Source: Datnioides undecimradiatus
Lineage: Eukaryota > Chordata > Actinopteri > Lobotiformes > Datnioididae
Reading direction: 5' to 3'
Assembly: GCA_008933995.1 (NCBI GenBank)
Contig: WARS01000090.1
Coordinates: 3,770,425-3,834,424, forward strand
Length of the DNA stretch: 64,000 bases
The notes below the pieces were generated by a model. It had not been told where the DNA came from, made no database searches, and saw only the letters and a program-made list of their open reading frames with translations. Of this stretch, positions 48,082-60,268 are shown piece after piece; the stretch's first letter is position 1, and each line of letters opens with the position of its first letter. A program made the translations under genes and the position numbers.

Positions 48082-48920
48082 AGAAACCTTAAAAAAGAGA
48101 GAAGGCATAGCATGGTTTGACATTTCACCACATTCTGGCAAATGCTTGTTCTTTGTGCCGACATATATAAACTTTATAACGACTGTTTCTAGTTCACTGT
48201 AATGCTTGTCTTGTTTATTTTACCAAATATCCTCTTTTCCACTCGGTGCGGAGAAGACTCACAGAGAAAAGTAAAACACGGCACTGAAGTTGTGATTGAG
48301 GTGACTTAAAGGCATCAAAGCGAGCGCTCCAAGAACAGATTGCTCAGTTGTTATTATAGTCTCTCCGAAAGTTGCTTGAATGAGTGATTTCAAACGGAAA
48401 TCCACCAACAAAAACAGTACCCTCTCTTCGTTTGTAATGTTTACAGCAGCGTGAACAGACCCCCACAGGGAGAAAACAACAGTTGTGTGATCTAATTTCT
48501 GCTTTTACAGTGTACAATATTGTACAGTGTCTGTGGAAAAAGGCAAACTCACTTGAATATTGTGCTATGTCTTCTGTTTTGTTATTATGGAATGTAACTG
48601 TACAATTTGACCTTTGTATTTTAAAAATACACTCTTTTTTACTTCTATATATTTATATGTGTCCATGTATGTTTGTACAGAAAAAGAAAACAAATGTCTA
48701 TTTTTTATATTTGTCACTGCATGTCTTAATATCACTTAATGTGTCTCTTTTCCTCTGCCCTGTTTATTTTATAAAACAATTGTATTTAATTTTGTTAATG
48801 AATGTGTGTGTGTATTAAAAAATAATCACATTCCAATGCAGTTCCATGTTGGAAGTTGGTTTTGTAAGGTAACATTGTGACCATTGGATGATAAATAAAG
48901 TGGAGGGATTCATAACAGGG
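48082..48920 (+). other. pcdh18: pcdh18 3' UTR
   Basis: This AT-rich region follows the stop and ends shortly after a canonical poly(A) signal at 48894. It has several TTTTAT and TTTAATTTT AU-rich stretches, a perfect 16-bp palindrome at 48511-48526, and an upstream ATTAAA variant at 48814-48819 that could give a slightly shorter end. The cleavage site itself is assumed to lie 10-30 nt after the signal. Confidence 0.75.
48894..48899 (+). terminator. pcdh18: Poly(A) signal AATAAA of pcdh18
   Basis: This canonical hexamer lies in GGATGATAAATAAAGTGG, 813 bp after the stop codon. The sequence downstream (GTCATGTCTG and then TGATGCTTG) is moderately GU-rich, as expected for a cleavage region. Confidence 0.7.
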
Positions 48921-49983
48921 TCATGTCTGAAACGTATAATTGATGCTTGACACTTCTTTTAGCACTTTCGCGGCTTTCTCTGTGTGTTTCTCAAACGTTT
49001 TCCTCCCCGAGTGCATCCTTTTGCCCCTCTGTCTCTTAGCACCCCCTAATGTCCAGCATCAGAACTGCAGCACCTTCTGTGTGCACAGCCACAATCTGCT
49101 CAGTGCTTTCCAGGCAAATTTTCCCCAAGCCTCATTATGCCACAATTCACATGCGTGACTCTGCTAATAAACACGCCATTAGCTATGAATTTATTCCCAA
49201 ATGATCTCTTTAGATTAAAATGCATTTAGGCGTTAATTTAGTTTCAGAGTGGGGATTCTCTGTCTCAGTGTCTCTCTCTCATCCATGAAAGCGTCACGTT
49301 TATGGTAAATATGCTTAGCAAATGAACAGCATCTGATAATAGCTGCACATGATGAGAAATCAAAAGCATGATATTACACACTGCAGCCATATGGACTGGT
49401 AATACAATTAAACAGAAAGTGGGGAGCGAGCCTCCCCTCGCTCACTCTGCCGGTGATCATGAGGGTTTAACTTGCGGAAGACACACCCGCGAGCACACGA
49501 ACGCATACACGTTACCCACACACAGTCAAGGGAAAAGAGAACATTGAGTTTAAAAGAAGGAACATTCAACAACTAAGGGTAAATGAAGCAATTAACCTCA
49601 TGAGACAGAGCTTTAACAAGGTAAAGGTTAGAATTTGCATACACACACACACACACACACACACGCTACTACATAGACGCAAATATTCACAAGACCACAC
49701 ACACACAGTGATAGACACTCTTGAGAACATACAGCAGTTGCATGTACACCCGAAAACACACACACACATTTACCCTCAAACGCACGTGCAACACTTAATA
49801 ATGAGCTCATTTGTCTTCATCATTAAAGAGGCCAAGCCTCAATAAACAACAAGCAGCGGCTGTGTGTGAGTGAGGGAAACTGAAGCAAGCTAGGTGCTGA
49901 ATTAGCTTAGCCTACTCTAAATCAAACTAGCTTAATTGTAGCAGAGCAGTAGCCAGCTAATAGCTAATTAAAACTTCTTCGCA
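48921..49983. other. Non-coding; no gene recognised
   Basis: Immediate downstream flank of pcdh18. A CA tract lies at 49640-49664, with shorter CA bits to 49770. Nothing else is recognised. Confidence 0.65.
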
Positions 49984-50070
49984 GGAATAGTTTGACACGC
50001 CAATTACAAGCTATCTGTGCAGTGAATATGAAGCTACGGCCTTAGCCTAGCTTAAAGACTCACAAGGGGA
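49984..50070 (+). repeat. Interspersed repeat, GGAAATACGCTTATT family, fragment D
   Basis: AGGAATAGTTTGACA, then CTGTGCAGTGAATATGAAGC, TACGGCC and TTAGCCTAGCTTAAAGACT follow the left half of the family in order. Surrounding sequence is rich in TTAGC/AGCTAA words (49895-49965), so the element may begin earlier. Confidence 0.5.
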
Positions 50071-52754
50071 GGGCATAGGTCGCCATGCAGCACACAAAGC
50101 ATGTTACATCTTGTATGTTAGGTCAGCCGTTTGGCTAGGCTAGCTGGTATATTAGCAGTGTATCAATCCTCTGATCTGAAACTCAAAAATCTCAAATCAT
50201 TATCAACCATTACATTAGAAACAACTAACTTTGGCAACATGAAACCAGGGTAACATAAAAAAAAAACCCCACAAAGCAGCATGTATCTGGATGTATTTCA
50301 TCACGTGCATGTGTGTGTGTGTGTGTGTCTCATTTCAAAATTAGATTGGCAATACGTGATGGATGATCTTTAGCAACAAGAAATTTCTTTGGCATAGGGT
50401 AATGGTGTGTGTAATAGGAAAAAAACACACCGGGTGAAAGATCCGGTAGTGCTCATTTATTACCACTCAGATAATTAATTTTACACAAATACAACAGAGG
50501 CACTGATATGATGTTGAAATATGAACTCCTTCTTATTATTGTCTTAGCAAATCCACCATTAAATTGTTTGTCAGTCTCGCTTGCCTTTCACTCATTTTCA
50601 TTCTCGAACCTGCTCTCTTCCATCTCCGCTCTCTCTCCCCTGCACTCCTCCCATATCTCACTCTCATCTTCCGGCTATTTCTGTCTGTCCATCTGTCTGT
50701 TTGAGACACACATACGCACACACCCATAAATATTCTCCCTCGCACACACAAACATGCAAACCTCCACGCAAACACGCGCACACCTCCAAATCCCGGCAGC
50801 ATTCTCAGCTCATATCACAGTCCCATGTCCCCGTAGACATTATAATTTGTAATGCTCTTCTCTGCTTCATCTCATCTCAGCTCATCTTGTCACTGTCTCA
50901 ATCCTCTGCAATCATTTTCTTATTATTATCACTGTGACTATTACAGCCCCGCTTATTTCCTTAGCTTGTTTTAGACAAAACTTAACAACTTAGAAAAGCC
51001 TAACAAACTCCATCCTGTTCTCCCTGTGCTTCCACAAGGTGCGTGCTGATGTTGATTATGACAGGAAATTAAGCAGATGAAGGCGCGTGTTATGCACCGT
51101 TATTAGGCGCGCTGACATGAAGGCAGTTCTCATCTCGAGCCAAACACACAACACATTGACCCTCGGTGCACATACACAGCACTCGTGTCAGGCAAACAGG
51201 ATATTGGCAAGCCTGTAATATAAACAGAACTCAGGTGTTGTGTATACCACACTGTGATAAAACCGCCATGATGGAATGCCTTATATGTCTCATACCTTAT
51301 TGCTTAAAGAATTTAATATATGTTTTCTAGTATGGTGGTCCAGTTCTGTAATAATTGCGTATCTTATTTCTTTTTTCCCTTACTGAGGTCTTGTTACTGC
51401 TCACCCGCCTTGCCAGTCCTTTTGAAGGAGGAGTTTGGGCACGTTTAGCCTGACAGCTAGTTTGACCTCAGTATCAACATCTGAACTGAGAATTAGAGAA
51501 GGAAAAATAAACTTTTTCGGTTTAAGCTTCAGGTTGAAAACGATGAAGGTGATGGTTTAGATAGTTCAGTGGTTCCCAAAACATTTCAAACCCACCACAA
51601 GAGACGGAGGACTCTCTCTTAACCCTGTAAAGCCTGATACATCAAACAAAATAGCCAGAAAATTCAATTTTCTTTTGGAACTGAGATGTTTATTAAACCT
51701 ATTGGGCGTTTTTGAGAGGAAGAATACAAAAAAAACAAGTTTTAGAGGGCTGAATACATGTGCCAGGTCATATACAACAGGTTTTTAAGGAAAGTGTTGA
51801 TCATGTTGATAAGATAGAGGTCTCACAAATATGATACAAATGGTTAATACTGACAGTAAACTCAACAGCAAGATAGGCAACTTCACATTACTGACTTGGA
51901 TGGCATGTTTGCTCTTTGTTTTCCTGTCAGAGTTGCATCCTTGTTATACTTCTCCATTCTCCATTGTACGGCTGTAGCCCAAACTTTAGAAATACTAAGG
52001 TTGTGAAAAGTCAGGGGGAAATAAACATAATGGTGTTGTGTTTTTCTGTCTTAATCCTTTAATCATCAGTTGTATTTTATGGAAATTGCATTAGCCAACA
52101 CAAGGATGTAAATGGCGTTTGAAAGCCTTCTCCTTTTTTTTTTTTATCAGAGATAACATTTTAATGGCAGCATTCACAGATGGAGTCAAATGTTTTAATT
52201 TAATTGTGAAATTAGCCCATAATATAACAACCATGTGTGAATGTATATGTAAATGCATCTTTCTTGAGCTGAGATTCTCCACTGCAGACATTTTGACTTG
52301 TCATAGCAGAGAGAGCACAGGTGTTACTAATGGCATTAGCGATGGCTCTGCTGCAGCAATTAATGCAATGCAATAAGCCGTGTTATGAGTTACACCTGTG
52401 TTTGATAAGTCTGCTTTGGAAAAGGGGTTTGCACAACTTGTAATGAGCCTCGCTCCAGGTTTTTCCCTCTTCTCGTGTGAAAATTGTGAATTTGACTCGT
52501 CTGAAGAGCACATGCACACCGACGCCAAAACATTTGCACAGTTCAAGATTTCCTATAAAATAAAAGCGTAAAGCTGAGGTTTATATAAACTTGTTGTTGA
52601 CCAGAACATGCTTTTTATGCTACAAAGTAAACATTCAACCATCTTTGCGAGATACTTAAAGGACCACACTGCTTAATGAGGGATAAATCATGCAAAGCTC
52701 CACAATGAGTGATGTTATGGGACCTTGTTATGTAGCCATTAGAAAAGGATTTGT

Positions 52755-52769
52755 CCAGCAGATGGCACT
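52755..52769 (+). promoter_or_regulatory. CTCF binding motif, predicted (full core match)
   Basis: CCAGCAGATGGCACT fits every position of the published CTCF core CCASYAGRKGGCRSY. CTCF anchors cohesin loops and insulates enhancers, and motif orientation sets loop direction. The site is about 3.9 kb downstream of the pcdh18 poly(A) signal. Confidence 0.6.
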
Positions 52770-53578
52770 GTGGGACCTGTCTTCCAACGGCTGGGCATAT
52801 GCTCCCACAACAACACTCAGACTTCAAGATCCAGCCACACCATCAACAAGGGCTGCTGAGGAGCTGTAGAGAGAGAGGAAAAGAGCTAAGGCTGAGTCAT
52901 TTTGTCATTCTAATCGCATCTTGGTTCATGCATCTACAGGTTTCAGTCCCCTTTCATTTTTTGTGCAGCCAGGATTTGCGAGATTTTAATTTTTTGTGTG
53001 TGTGTGTGTGAATGAGTACTTGTTTTCGTGCCTGTGCGCCTGTGTGAAGCTGCTGTGGGCGTGTTAATGTGGGTCTGTGCATGTGAATGTTTGCGTGTGC
53101 GTGCACGCGTGTGTGTGTTTGTGTGTGTGATGGTGGGGTGGCAGGTGGGGGTGGGGGGGTAGTTTGTGGTACTCTCACCCTCTAATAGATATCCTCATTC
53201 GGCTTGCCATTTAGAATTGGAGAGCAGCCAGTTGTGCGCTCTCCCTCACAGATCCACCCCTCTCTCACTCTCTCTCACTCTCCCCTCTCTCATACTCTCT
53301 CTCTCTCTCCCCCCCACTGTCTCTCTTTGGACAATTGGATTAGTGCGGAGTGATAGAGACTAAAGACAGAATCTCACTGCTGCAGCCAGTAGCTTGGCCT
53401 TATGCCACATCATATAGACACAACACACATACACATGAATGCCACATGCACGCACACACGCCATGCCACTGCTGTCATTCTACCCCGAGGCTAAGCTAGC
53501 TACTTTGATATCCAGATGGCTTAATTACTGCATGTGTATAGACAGTCACACTAGAGTACGTGTGTTGTGTGCATGCGG

Positions 53579-53581
<3 letters not shown>

Positions 53582-53611
<30 letters not shown>
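53582..53611. repeat. (GT)n microsatellite
   Basis: A perfect tract of 15 units. Confidence 0.97.
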
Positions 53612-53613
<2 letters not shown>

Positions 53614-54329
53614 TTGGAATTGTTGGAGGCTCCATTGTTGTGGGTTGCGACTTTATGCAGGGCCGAGTGTAAATTATGCAAAAGTAAAAACGTATTAGAG
53701 AGACAGAATAATGAGGGTGAGGGTGGAATTTGATGCAGGTTCAGGTTGTTCCTGTATTTTAACAGGGAGAAAATGCATAAAAGAGCGACAGAGAGGGAAG
53801 GAAAGAGCAAAGACACTCTTTCATCTGTCTCTCTGAAAAAGTGAGCGTGTTCCTGGGGTTTACTATCCATATTTTAAGACAAATCTGAATCTTCTACAGC
53901 ACCCGCTGTTAGAATTTTAATCCTATGTGATTTTAAAATAACTGAGGATTAATTTGTTATCATTGGGGGGAAAAAAAAAGAAAAGATTTACCAGCATGTG
54001 CAGTAACTGTTGCTGTCCTCCCTCTCTTTGAATGTCAACCTTTTAGCTGTAATCTTTGCTGTCTAAAAAAAAACAAAACAAAAATAATTGTCCTGCTATT
54101 TTTACATAGCCATGGCCAAGCAGCTGACAAGTTGGTGACATTTAACCTGTTAGGGTCTGTTAAGGGCAGCTTAAAAGAAACCTATGAAAAAAGCATGGTT
54201 TTAAACTACGTTTTGGAAAAACAGGCTTATTCACTTTGTTGTGGAGAATTTGATGAAGACATTGACCCCGTAGTAGAGTCTAGATGACTACCCTAAAAGC
54301 TCCAAGTATGTGATAAAAAGTTTGACTCA

Positions 54330-54440
54330 CATTTAACCTACCAGCACCTTTAACGTGTTTTGCATGTTGTTTGTTTAATCAGTACACAGTTGGAAGTTGG
54401 AACAGCAGTTTTCAGTTATATATGGTATTATGTTCATTTT
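54330..54440 (+). repeat. Interspersed repeat, GGAAATACGCTTATT family, fragment E
   Basis: CCTACCAGCACCTTTAACGT, then TTGTTTGTTTAATCAGTACA and a decayed continuation represent the right half of the family. The left half is missing here. Confidence 0.5.
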
Positions 54441-55171
54441 CTGGGCCCGCAAAGCCACAGTTTTGTCATCTGAACTGATTGCATATGTTTTCAAAGCTGG
54501 AGACATAAGGGGGAAGACAGGACACCGAACTGGCTCAGGTTCAGTTGGCATTAAATGATCAATTTCAAGAATAGCAACTGCATGTCTGCACGTCTTCTTT
54601 CTCATCTTGGAATCTCACATTTTGAATACAGCTTTAGCAACATTACTGCTGTTCTGGAGTCCTGGTGAAAAAAATGATTGAAACTGAAGTGTTATAAGAG
54701 CAACAGAAAAATAAGGCAATAGAGAGGATGAGTGGAGAGATGGAAAAAGACAATGATACTGAGAAGGGGATACAGACAGAGAGGAAGGTAGTGCAACTGC
54801 AGTGTTATTTCCCTGATGACCTGTCTCCCCCCATGTGACCTACTTCCACTATGGGTTACGTCAGATCCCATCCACTCAGTAATTCATCTCCCTTTGGTGT
54901 ACGTGTGTGTGGGTGTCTGCGTTTGTGTGCAGGCAGGGAGATGCATGCATCTGTGCTTATGCCTTGTTTTTCAGAATTATTCGTCAACCTTTGTAGCAGT
55001 ATGGAGATCCGTTTGTGAGTGTGTGTGTGTGTGTGTTTGGAGGAGTAAAGTGATACCAGAGGCCATTTATCCAGAGATCACAGCAACTCTGGGTCTGCTT
55101 GTACTGCCTCATTCTTACCAAGAAATCAGCCCTGTGTGTGTGTGTGCGTGCGTGTGTGTGTTTGCATTTGT

Positions 55172-55275
55172 TTGTGTGTATGTGCTTGCATGCACATGCA
55201 TGCTTGCATGTGTGTGTTTTCCTTTTTTTGTGTGTATGTGCTTGCATGCACTTGCATGCTTGCATGTGTGCGTGT
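55172..55275. repeat. Tandem duplication with 56-bp period
   Basis: Both copies contain TGTGTATGTGCTTGCATGCA, then a short variable spot (CATGC or CTTGC) and ATGCTTGCATGTGTG. They differ at one or two bases, so the duplication looks recent relative to the flanks. Confidence 0.85.
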
Positions 55276-55795
55276 GTGCCCGCGCGCACGTTTGTGTACG
55301 TTCCCAATAGCAAAGAATCAAACGCCCTCACTACAATGCTTCTCTCCTGTCTAGTTGAGGATCCTTCATGTTCTACTAGAGCTCGAGCATGGTGTCATGT
55401 TTTCCTCAAGTAAACAAGTAAAGCTATTTTGGACATGATTTTGAGTTGCACAAAGACAACAGCCGTGTTTTTTTCTGATGGGTTATGATCTTTTTTCCAG
55501 TTACAGCACATGTCAAACATGCTTGCTCCCGACTGTTGCATTATTTAAACCTGTAAGAAAATGTCACGTCCTATTTCAAACATGCACAGTCAAACCCTAG
55601 GTGTAATAATGAAACTCAGCACAGTTCACAGCTGAGGTTCAAAGCGTGAGCAGCAAGGTTGAATGGAACTGGTTGGTTGGAGGGTAATGGGAGCTACAAC
55701 AAAATGATAAAGGTTGGTTTTAACTTAGTATTAGGCCAATAGTTAACAATGTGTTTTAATAATATAGATCCTGGTTTGAAACAGTACATGTATCA

Positions 55796-55811
55796 CCCAC
55801 AGGGGGCAGCA
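55796..55811 (+). promoter_or_regulatory. CTCF-like motif, predicted
   Basis: CCCACAGGGGGCAGCA matches the right half of the CTCF core (AGGGGGCAGC) exactly, with two mismatches on the left. Confidence 0.45.
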
Positions 55812-56569
55812 AATAACGTTAATATTGTAGAAATGTGACAGAAGAAAAGAAACCTGTTTACTGCACAGCCAAACTTACTGTAGGTCAAAACATTTATTGT
55901 GTCACCTTGTTTTTTTATCTGCTAATGGTCCTAAATGTCTAAATTGTCTAAATGTCTAGCTGTTTTCTTTCAAACTGAACTAGGGTAAAAGTAATTTCAA
56001 CCCTACATGGGTAAAGTGGACTCTACCATTAACAGTGACAGCTATTATATGATGATGTTTCCCATTTTAAAAACACTTTCCATTTCCAAATGCCACATGA
56101 AACATTTTGCTTTGATCTGTCAGCGCTAATAGCAAGATTGCTAATGTGACACGTGTATTTCCAGTGAGAGACGGCAGCTAGTGGCAGGCAGCAAAATCTC
56201 CGACGCAGAATACTCAAAGTTAGCTTGTATGTAGTGAGGAGTGACTTTTGCATGTCCCGAACCATGCGCAGGCATTCACGGATAAAAGTTCGAGAGTCGC
56301 AGTGCCTGTCAATGTCACACTTGGCCCAAGCACCAATCAAATTAGGCAAAAGGCGGGCCTTACTGTTTAACGCCTGTAGGTGTGTGTGTGTGTGTGAAGG
56401 GCGGGACATTAATCATATTTGATTGACCGTTTAGCACGTAGCCCCACACCACGGACAGATCAGTTGTTTTTCAACAATGGGCTTGCCAAGGCATTTTCAT
56501 ATTGTAAGACTGTATCTGCTGGATTTTCTGAAATATTCACCATAACAACTTCCTAAGGTGATAATTTGT

Positions 56570-57000
56570 CAAAATCAGCGACCACACAACACCAATCCTT
56601 GCCCCCCTTCACTGGTATCCTGCGAGGTTTAGAATTGATTTTAAGATTTTACTGCTTGTTTTTCCAAGCTCCTGGCTTCTTAAGACTTAAAGTAAAGGCT
56701 CCTGCCTATATCTGTGATTAGCTAACTCCTTATCGCCGCCTGAGATCCTGCAGCAGGGCCTTGCTTATGGTTGCAAAATCTCAACTTGTCACCAGAGGGG
56801 ACAGGGTGTTTGCTGTTCGGACCCCTCAGCGTAGACAATGCTGGCAGGCAAACTTTTAAATCTCCTCTCAAGACTGATTTTTATCATGCTCTTTCTTCAA
56901 TTTTAACTAAATTTGTTAAGCATGTGTTCCTTTGCCTACTTTATTTTTTATTGCAAAGTGATTATAACTTTGTTTTTTAAATGTGCTATATAAATAATAA
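56570..57000 (+). mobile_element. Degraded LINE 3' end (non-LTR retrotransposon, probably L2/CR1-like)
   Basis: Remnants of the extreme C-terminus of a LINE reverse-transcriptase protein can be read in shifting frames: FRIDFKILL, then APAYICD, LVTRGDRVFAVRTPQ and FKSPLKTDFYHAL, in that order. The tail ends GTGCTATATAAATAATAA, typical of fish LINE 3' ends. Stops and frameshifts break the frame, so it is a dead 5'-truncated copy. Clade assignment is from memory. Confidence 0.75.
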
Positions 57001-57649
57001 GTCAGGTTATTAATGTTGTGTTTGCATTTTGTTTCACTGCCTTCAACTTACCTTCAAAGAATTTAAAAAAATATTTTAAAAAATCAATTTATGCAGCTTT
57101 AAGAAATGATAATTTATTATTTTGAAGAGTATTTTGTGTATTTTGTAGTTTAAAAAACACCTGGTGAACCCCACATGTTCCACGAAGACACGAAAAGATA
57201 ACATCTATATAATATATAATTAATACAATATACTTAATATAATTAAGTTTGAATTTTCCATGATGTCTGACTAAATTACATTATTAGCTCATTAAGCTGA
57301 AGCTGAAATGGAATTTTTCCTCTCACATTAAGCTGTCCTGAAGCTAATCATGAAACCTAGGACAGAAAATGTTTATTTAAAATGTTACATGTTCTATATT
57401 TATTTCTTATTATTACGTGCAAAGGTTACCGTGCCGACAGGGAGCAGCTGAAGACTGAAGCTGATGACTTACTCCCACCTAGTCTTTAAAAAAAGGAAGC
57501 TCTCTCTCTTTCACTGTCTCTCTCTATTCCTCTCTCCGTTTCCCTCTTTGTCAGCTCCCTGCTGTCACAGATCTCTCTTAAAAGTATATGTCAGAAATGG
57601 AGGGAGAAGATGAAGAGTTGGTAATGGTGGCAGGTGTTATGTTTGAAGA

Positions 57650-57682
<33 letters not shown>

Positions 57683-58518
57683 CTGTGCCTGTCAGTGCGG
57701 TACAGGTGCACTTGCAGTGTCAGAGAAAACGGCAGGCTCAATCTGGGGTCAGCTGATTGGCCAATTAGGGACTGTTTCCATGTGACATGCGGCAGTCAAT
57801 TTACTCTCCCTTTTTCACTGTCTGTCCCCTCTCTCTCTTTCACCCTCATCCTTAAGTGCCTCCGTCTTTACCGCTATCCTATCTGTCTCTTCCAGTATCT
57901 CGTCCCCTTTTTCTTCCTCCCATTCAATTTGTTCTCTCTCCCCCACTTACCTAGTCTACTTCACCCCTCCCAAACCCACCACCTCAACCTGCACCACTCC
58001 TCAGTCTCATATCTCTCCTCTAACTCCCTGCTGCTCTTTTGTCATCTCCAGTATACATCTCTCTACCTTCCCATTGTGCCTTGCTGGTTCTAACCTCACC
58101 TCCCTGTCACACACACAAACATATACGCACCCCCCTATGCCCCTCTGATCCAGATATGTTAATGGGTGAAATTACACCTCACTGAACTGTCATCCAAACA
58201 CAGATAGTGTACATATCCAGCAGCTGTGTACAACACACAACTATGCCCATAACACCTATGCAACATGTGCAGTTAGCATCACAAAAATACAGTCTTTCAA
58301 TATGTCGTCTAATCACACTGACACCTAGTGAGTGGAACAGAGCATAGAAAAGTGTATAGGAGTGGATATTAAAAAAAAAAAATATGTGCTGCAAGTTCAA
58401 AGCTAAAACAAATACGTTAAAGTAAAAGTTAAACAACAAAAACACAAATCCCCAAAAAAAACCCAAATGCAACTAAAAGACACTGCATATCACGTCACCA
58501 CGACGGACGTTCTCCAGG

Positions 58519-58535
58519 CCTCTAGGGGGCGCACT
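58519..58535 (+). promoter_or_regulatory. CTCF binding motif, predicted
   Basis: CCTCTAGGGGGCGCACT matches the CTCF core well, including an intact AGGGGGCGC. It has the same orientation as the motifs at 52755 and 55796. Confidence 0.55.
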
Positions 58536-60054
58536 AAGTGGAACAGCTTCACGTCTGACCAGAGAGAGAGAGAGGCGAGATGAGTCAGTTTGTTTTTGAA
58601 GTTGGAAGACACAAAAACTTCCTATTTATCATTTGATTTCTCTGTTTTTCTCTGTCCGCTCAGAAAAAAATCAAGCCTTTCACCAAATGTAACTGCTGTG
58701 AGTCGCTGTAGGACATCCGCTGTATCCAAACTCTTAACTGCCAGGTTTATTGTAATTGCTTATGTATTTTACTTGGCCATTTTCAATGCATATTCAAATG
58801 CAAATTGAAGTCATCAATTTATTTATAATAACCACCACATTAATATTCTGTTGATGCTTTAACGGTGAAAAATCTTAATTTTGCTGCAGTAGAGAGCAAG
58901 AGAAAACAAAGCTTTCGCTAAATGTGATGAATGCCTTTGGGTTACAGAGAGTTGCAGAATCAGGAATTGCGTGCGAGGGGCGGAGAAGTGGAGGACAGAG
59001 AGCGAGAGAGAGGCAAAGGATGTTTCGCTCATTGCAGCCACTGGCTCTGAGAAGGTCCTGATCCTCAAGTCAGTTCAACTATTTACAGGGGAGGTGAGGC
59101 AATTTCATCCATGTTGAGGTGTGGGCAAGAAACTGTCTGAGAGATTAAAACAGAGAGAAGGGATTATGGTACCAATCTTTACATTCACCAAGCGCCCGGT
59201 TATTTGCCAGTTAAGCCTTGCGCAATGTGGAAAATGTTGCCCTTCAATTTGACGTATTTCAGGTTTCTTAATCTGAAAGGTAACAGAAGGTATCACTCTG
59301 CGTAGATGTTGGAAAAAAAAGCTGTGACCTCTGCCGCGGCACAATGGCGGCGCGCTTCAGCAGCTACGGGTCCAAGACGGAGAATGCAACAAGGTTTGCT
59401 TCAAAGAGGACTCCCGATAAAGTTGGATGCTCCAATGCTTTCAACGGTCTCTCACAATGTAATGGCTCATCAAGGCCCGCAGATGCCAAGCGTCTTTGTG
59501 CTTCTGTGTCAGCGCTGCCCAGAAGGCTACGGTGCACACCACTCATCACTTTGTGGGTTCAAATCCTGCTCGCCGTCTCAGCCGCGTGTCTCAATCGATA
59601 CTATGCAGTCGAGGCAAAAGTGAAATTAAAAAACATTCCCTGGTCGTTGTGGGGAAATCTCGCCGCCAAACCGTTTAACATCCTCATATCTAACTAAACA
59701 TATTGTTGGTGGGACCTCTTAGTCTCTGCTTTGTTGGCATCTTGGCGGGCTGCCACTCGTGCGCCGCAAACCGTTTTGTTTTTCCAGCATCTCCGTTTTT
59801 GACCATCTGTGTTGGTAGCCTCGCTTTCTGATGCTCGGACAAGTCGGGCTGCCAAGGGTTCGTCTGCGCAGTGAAGAGAGGGAGGCGAGCGGTGATGTGT
59901 TTGCTCTGTCAGCAGTCCAGAAATGCTCGCGGGCACGCGCGAGCACGGGCACGTATGCAAGCGGAATGTACACATACACGTTACTGCCGTTGCAACTCAG
60001 AGAGACACAATTAGAAGACATGCACAGACTTGTGCGCGCGGCCTTGCTAAAAGT

Positions 60055-60093
<39 letters not shown>

Positions 60094-60220
60094 TATGTCT
60101 GCGTCTTTGTTGCCACTCCAGCTCTTGTCTTCTCCTCTGGTGCCCCTTGTTGAGAGCTTTGATATTGTTTCCAAGCCTGGTTTCCTCTGACCTGCTTTGA
60201 TGCTGCTGTCTACTTGTCTT

Positions 60221-60224
<4 letters not shown>

Positions 60225-60255
<31 letters not shown>

Positions 60256-60268
60256 ATCTCTCTCTCTC
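60225..60268. repeat. (TC)n microsatellite, interrupted
   Basis: Two TC tracts are separated by CCTA. Confidence 0.95.

Larger units (their letters stand above)
50071..54329. other. Non-coding; one strong CTCF motif
   Basis: It contains GT tracts (50311-50328 and 53582-53611), a CA/TG-rich patch at 52995-53130, a CT-rich patch near 53255-53320 and A runs at 53970 and 54066. A full CTCF core match lies at 52755-52769. No exon is seen. Confidence 0.6.
54441..56569. other. Non-coding; TG-rich duplication and motif sites
   Basis: A TG/TGCATG-rich block at 55130-55285 includes a 56-bp-period tandem duplication. Chance Cys/Val frames on + and His/Thr frames on - come from it. A CTCF-like motif lies at 55796-55811 and a partial RE1 core at 56447-56458. 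Confidence 0.6.

Noticed and set aside
54816..55310. 164-codon + frame rich in Cys and Val
   Set aside because: It is a translation of a TG-rich simple repeat block. The opposite strand gives an equally open Thr/His frame.
59490..59575. Possible tRNA gene around GGGTTCAAATCC
   Set aside because: The T-arm can pair, but I find no matching acceptor stem or anticodon arm at the right distance. At most it is a tRNA-derived repeat remnant.
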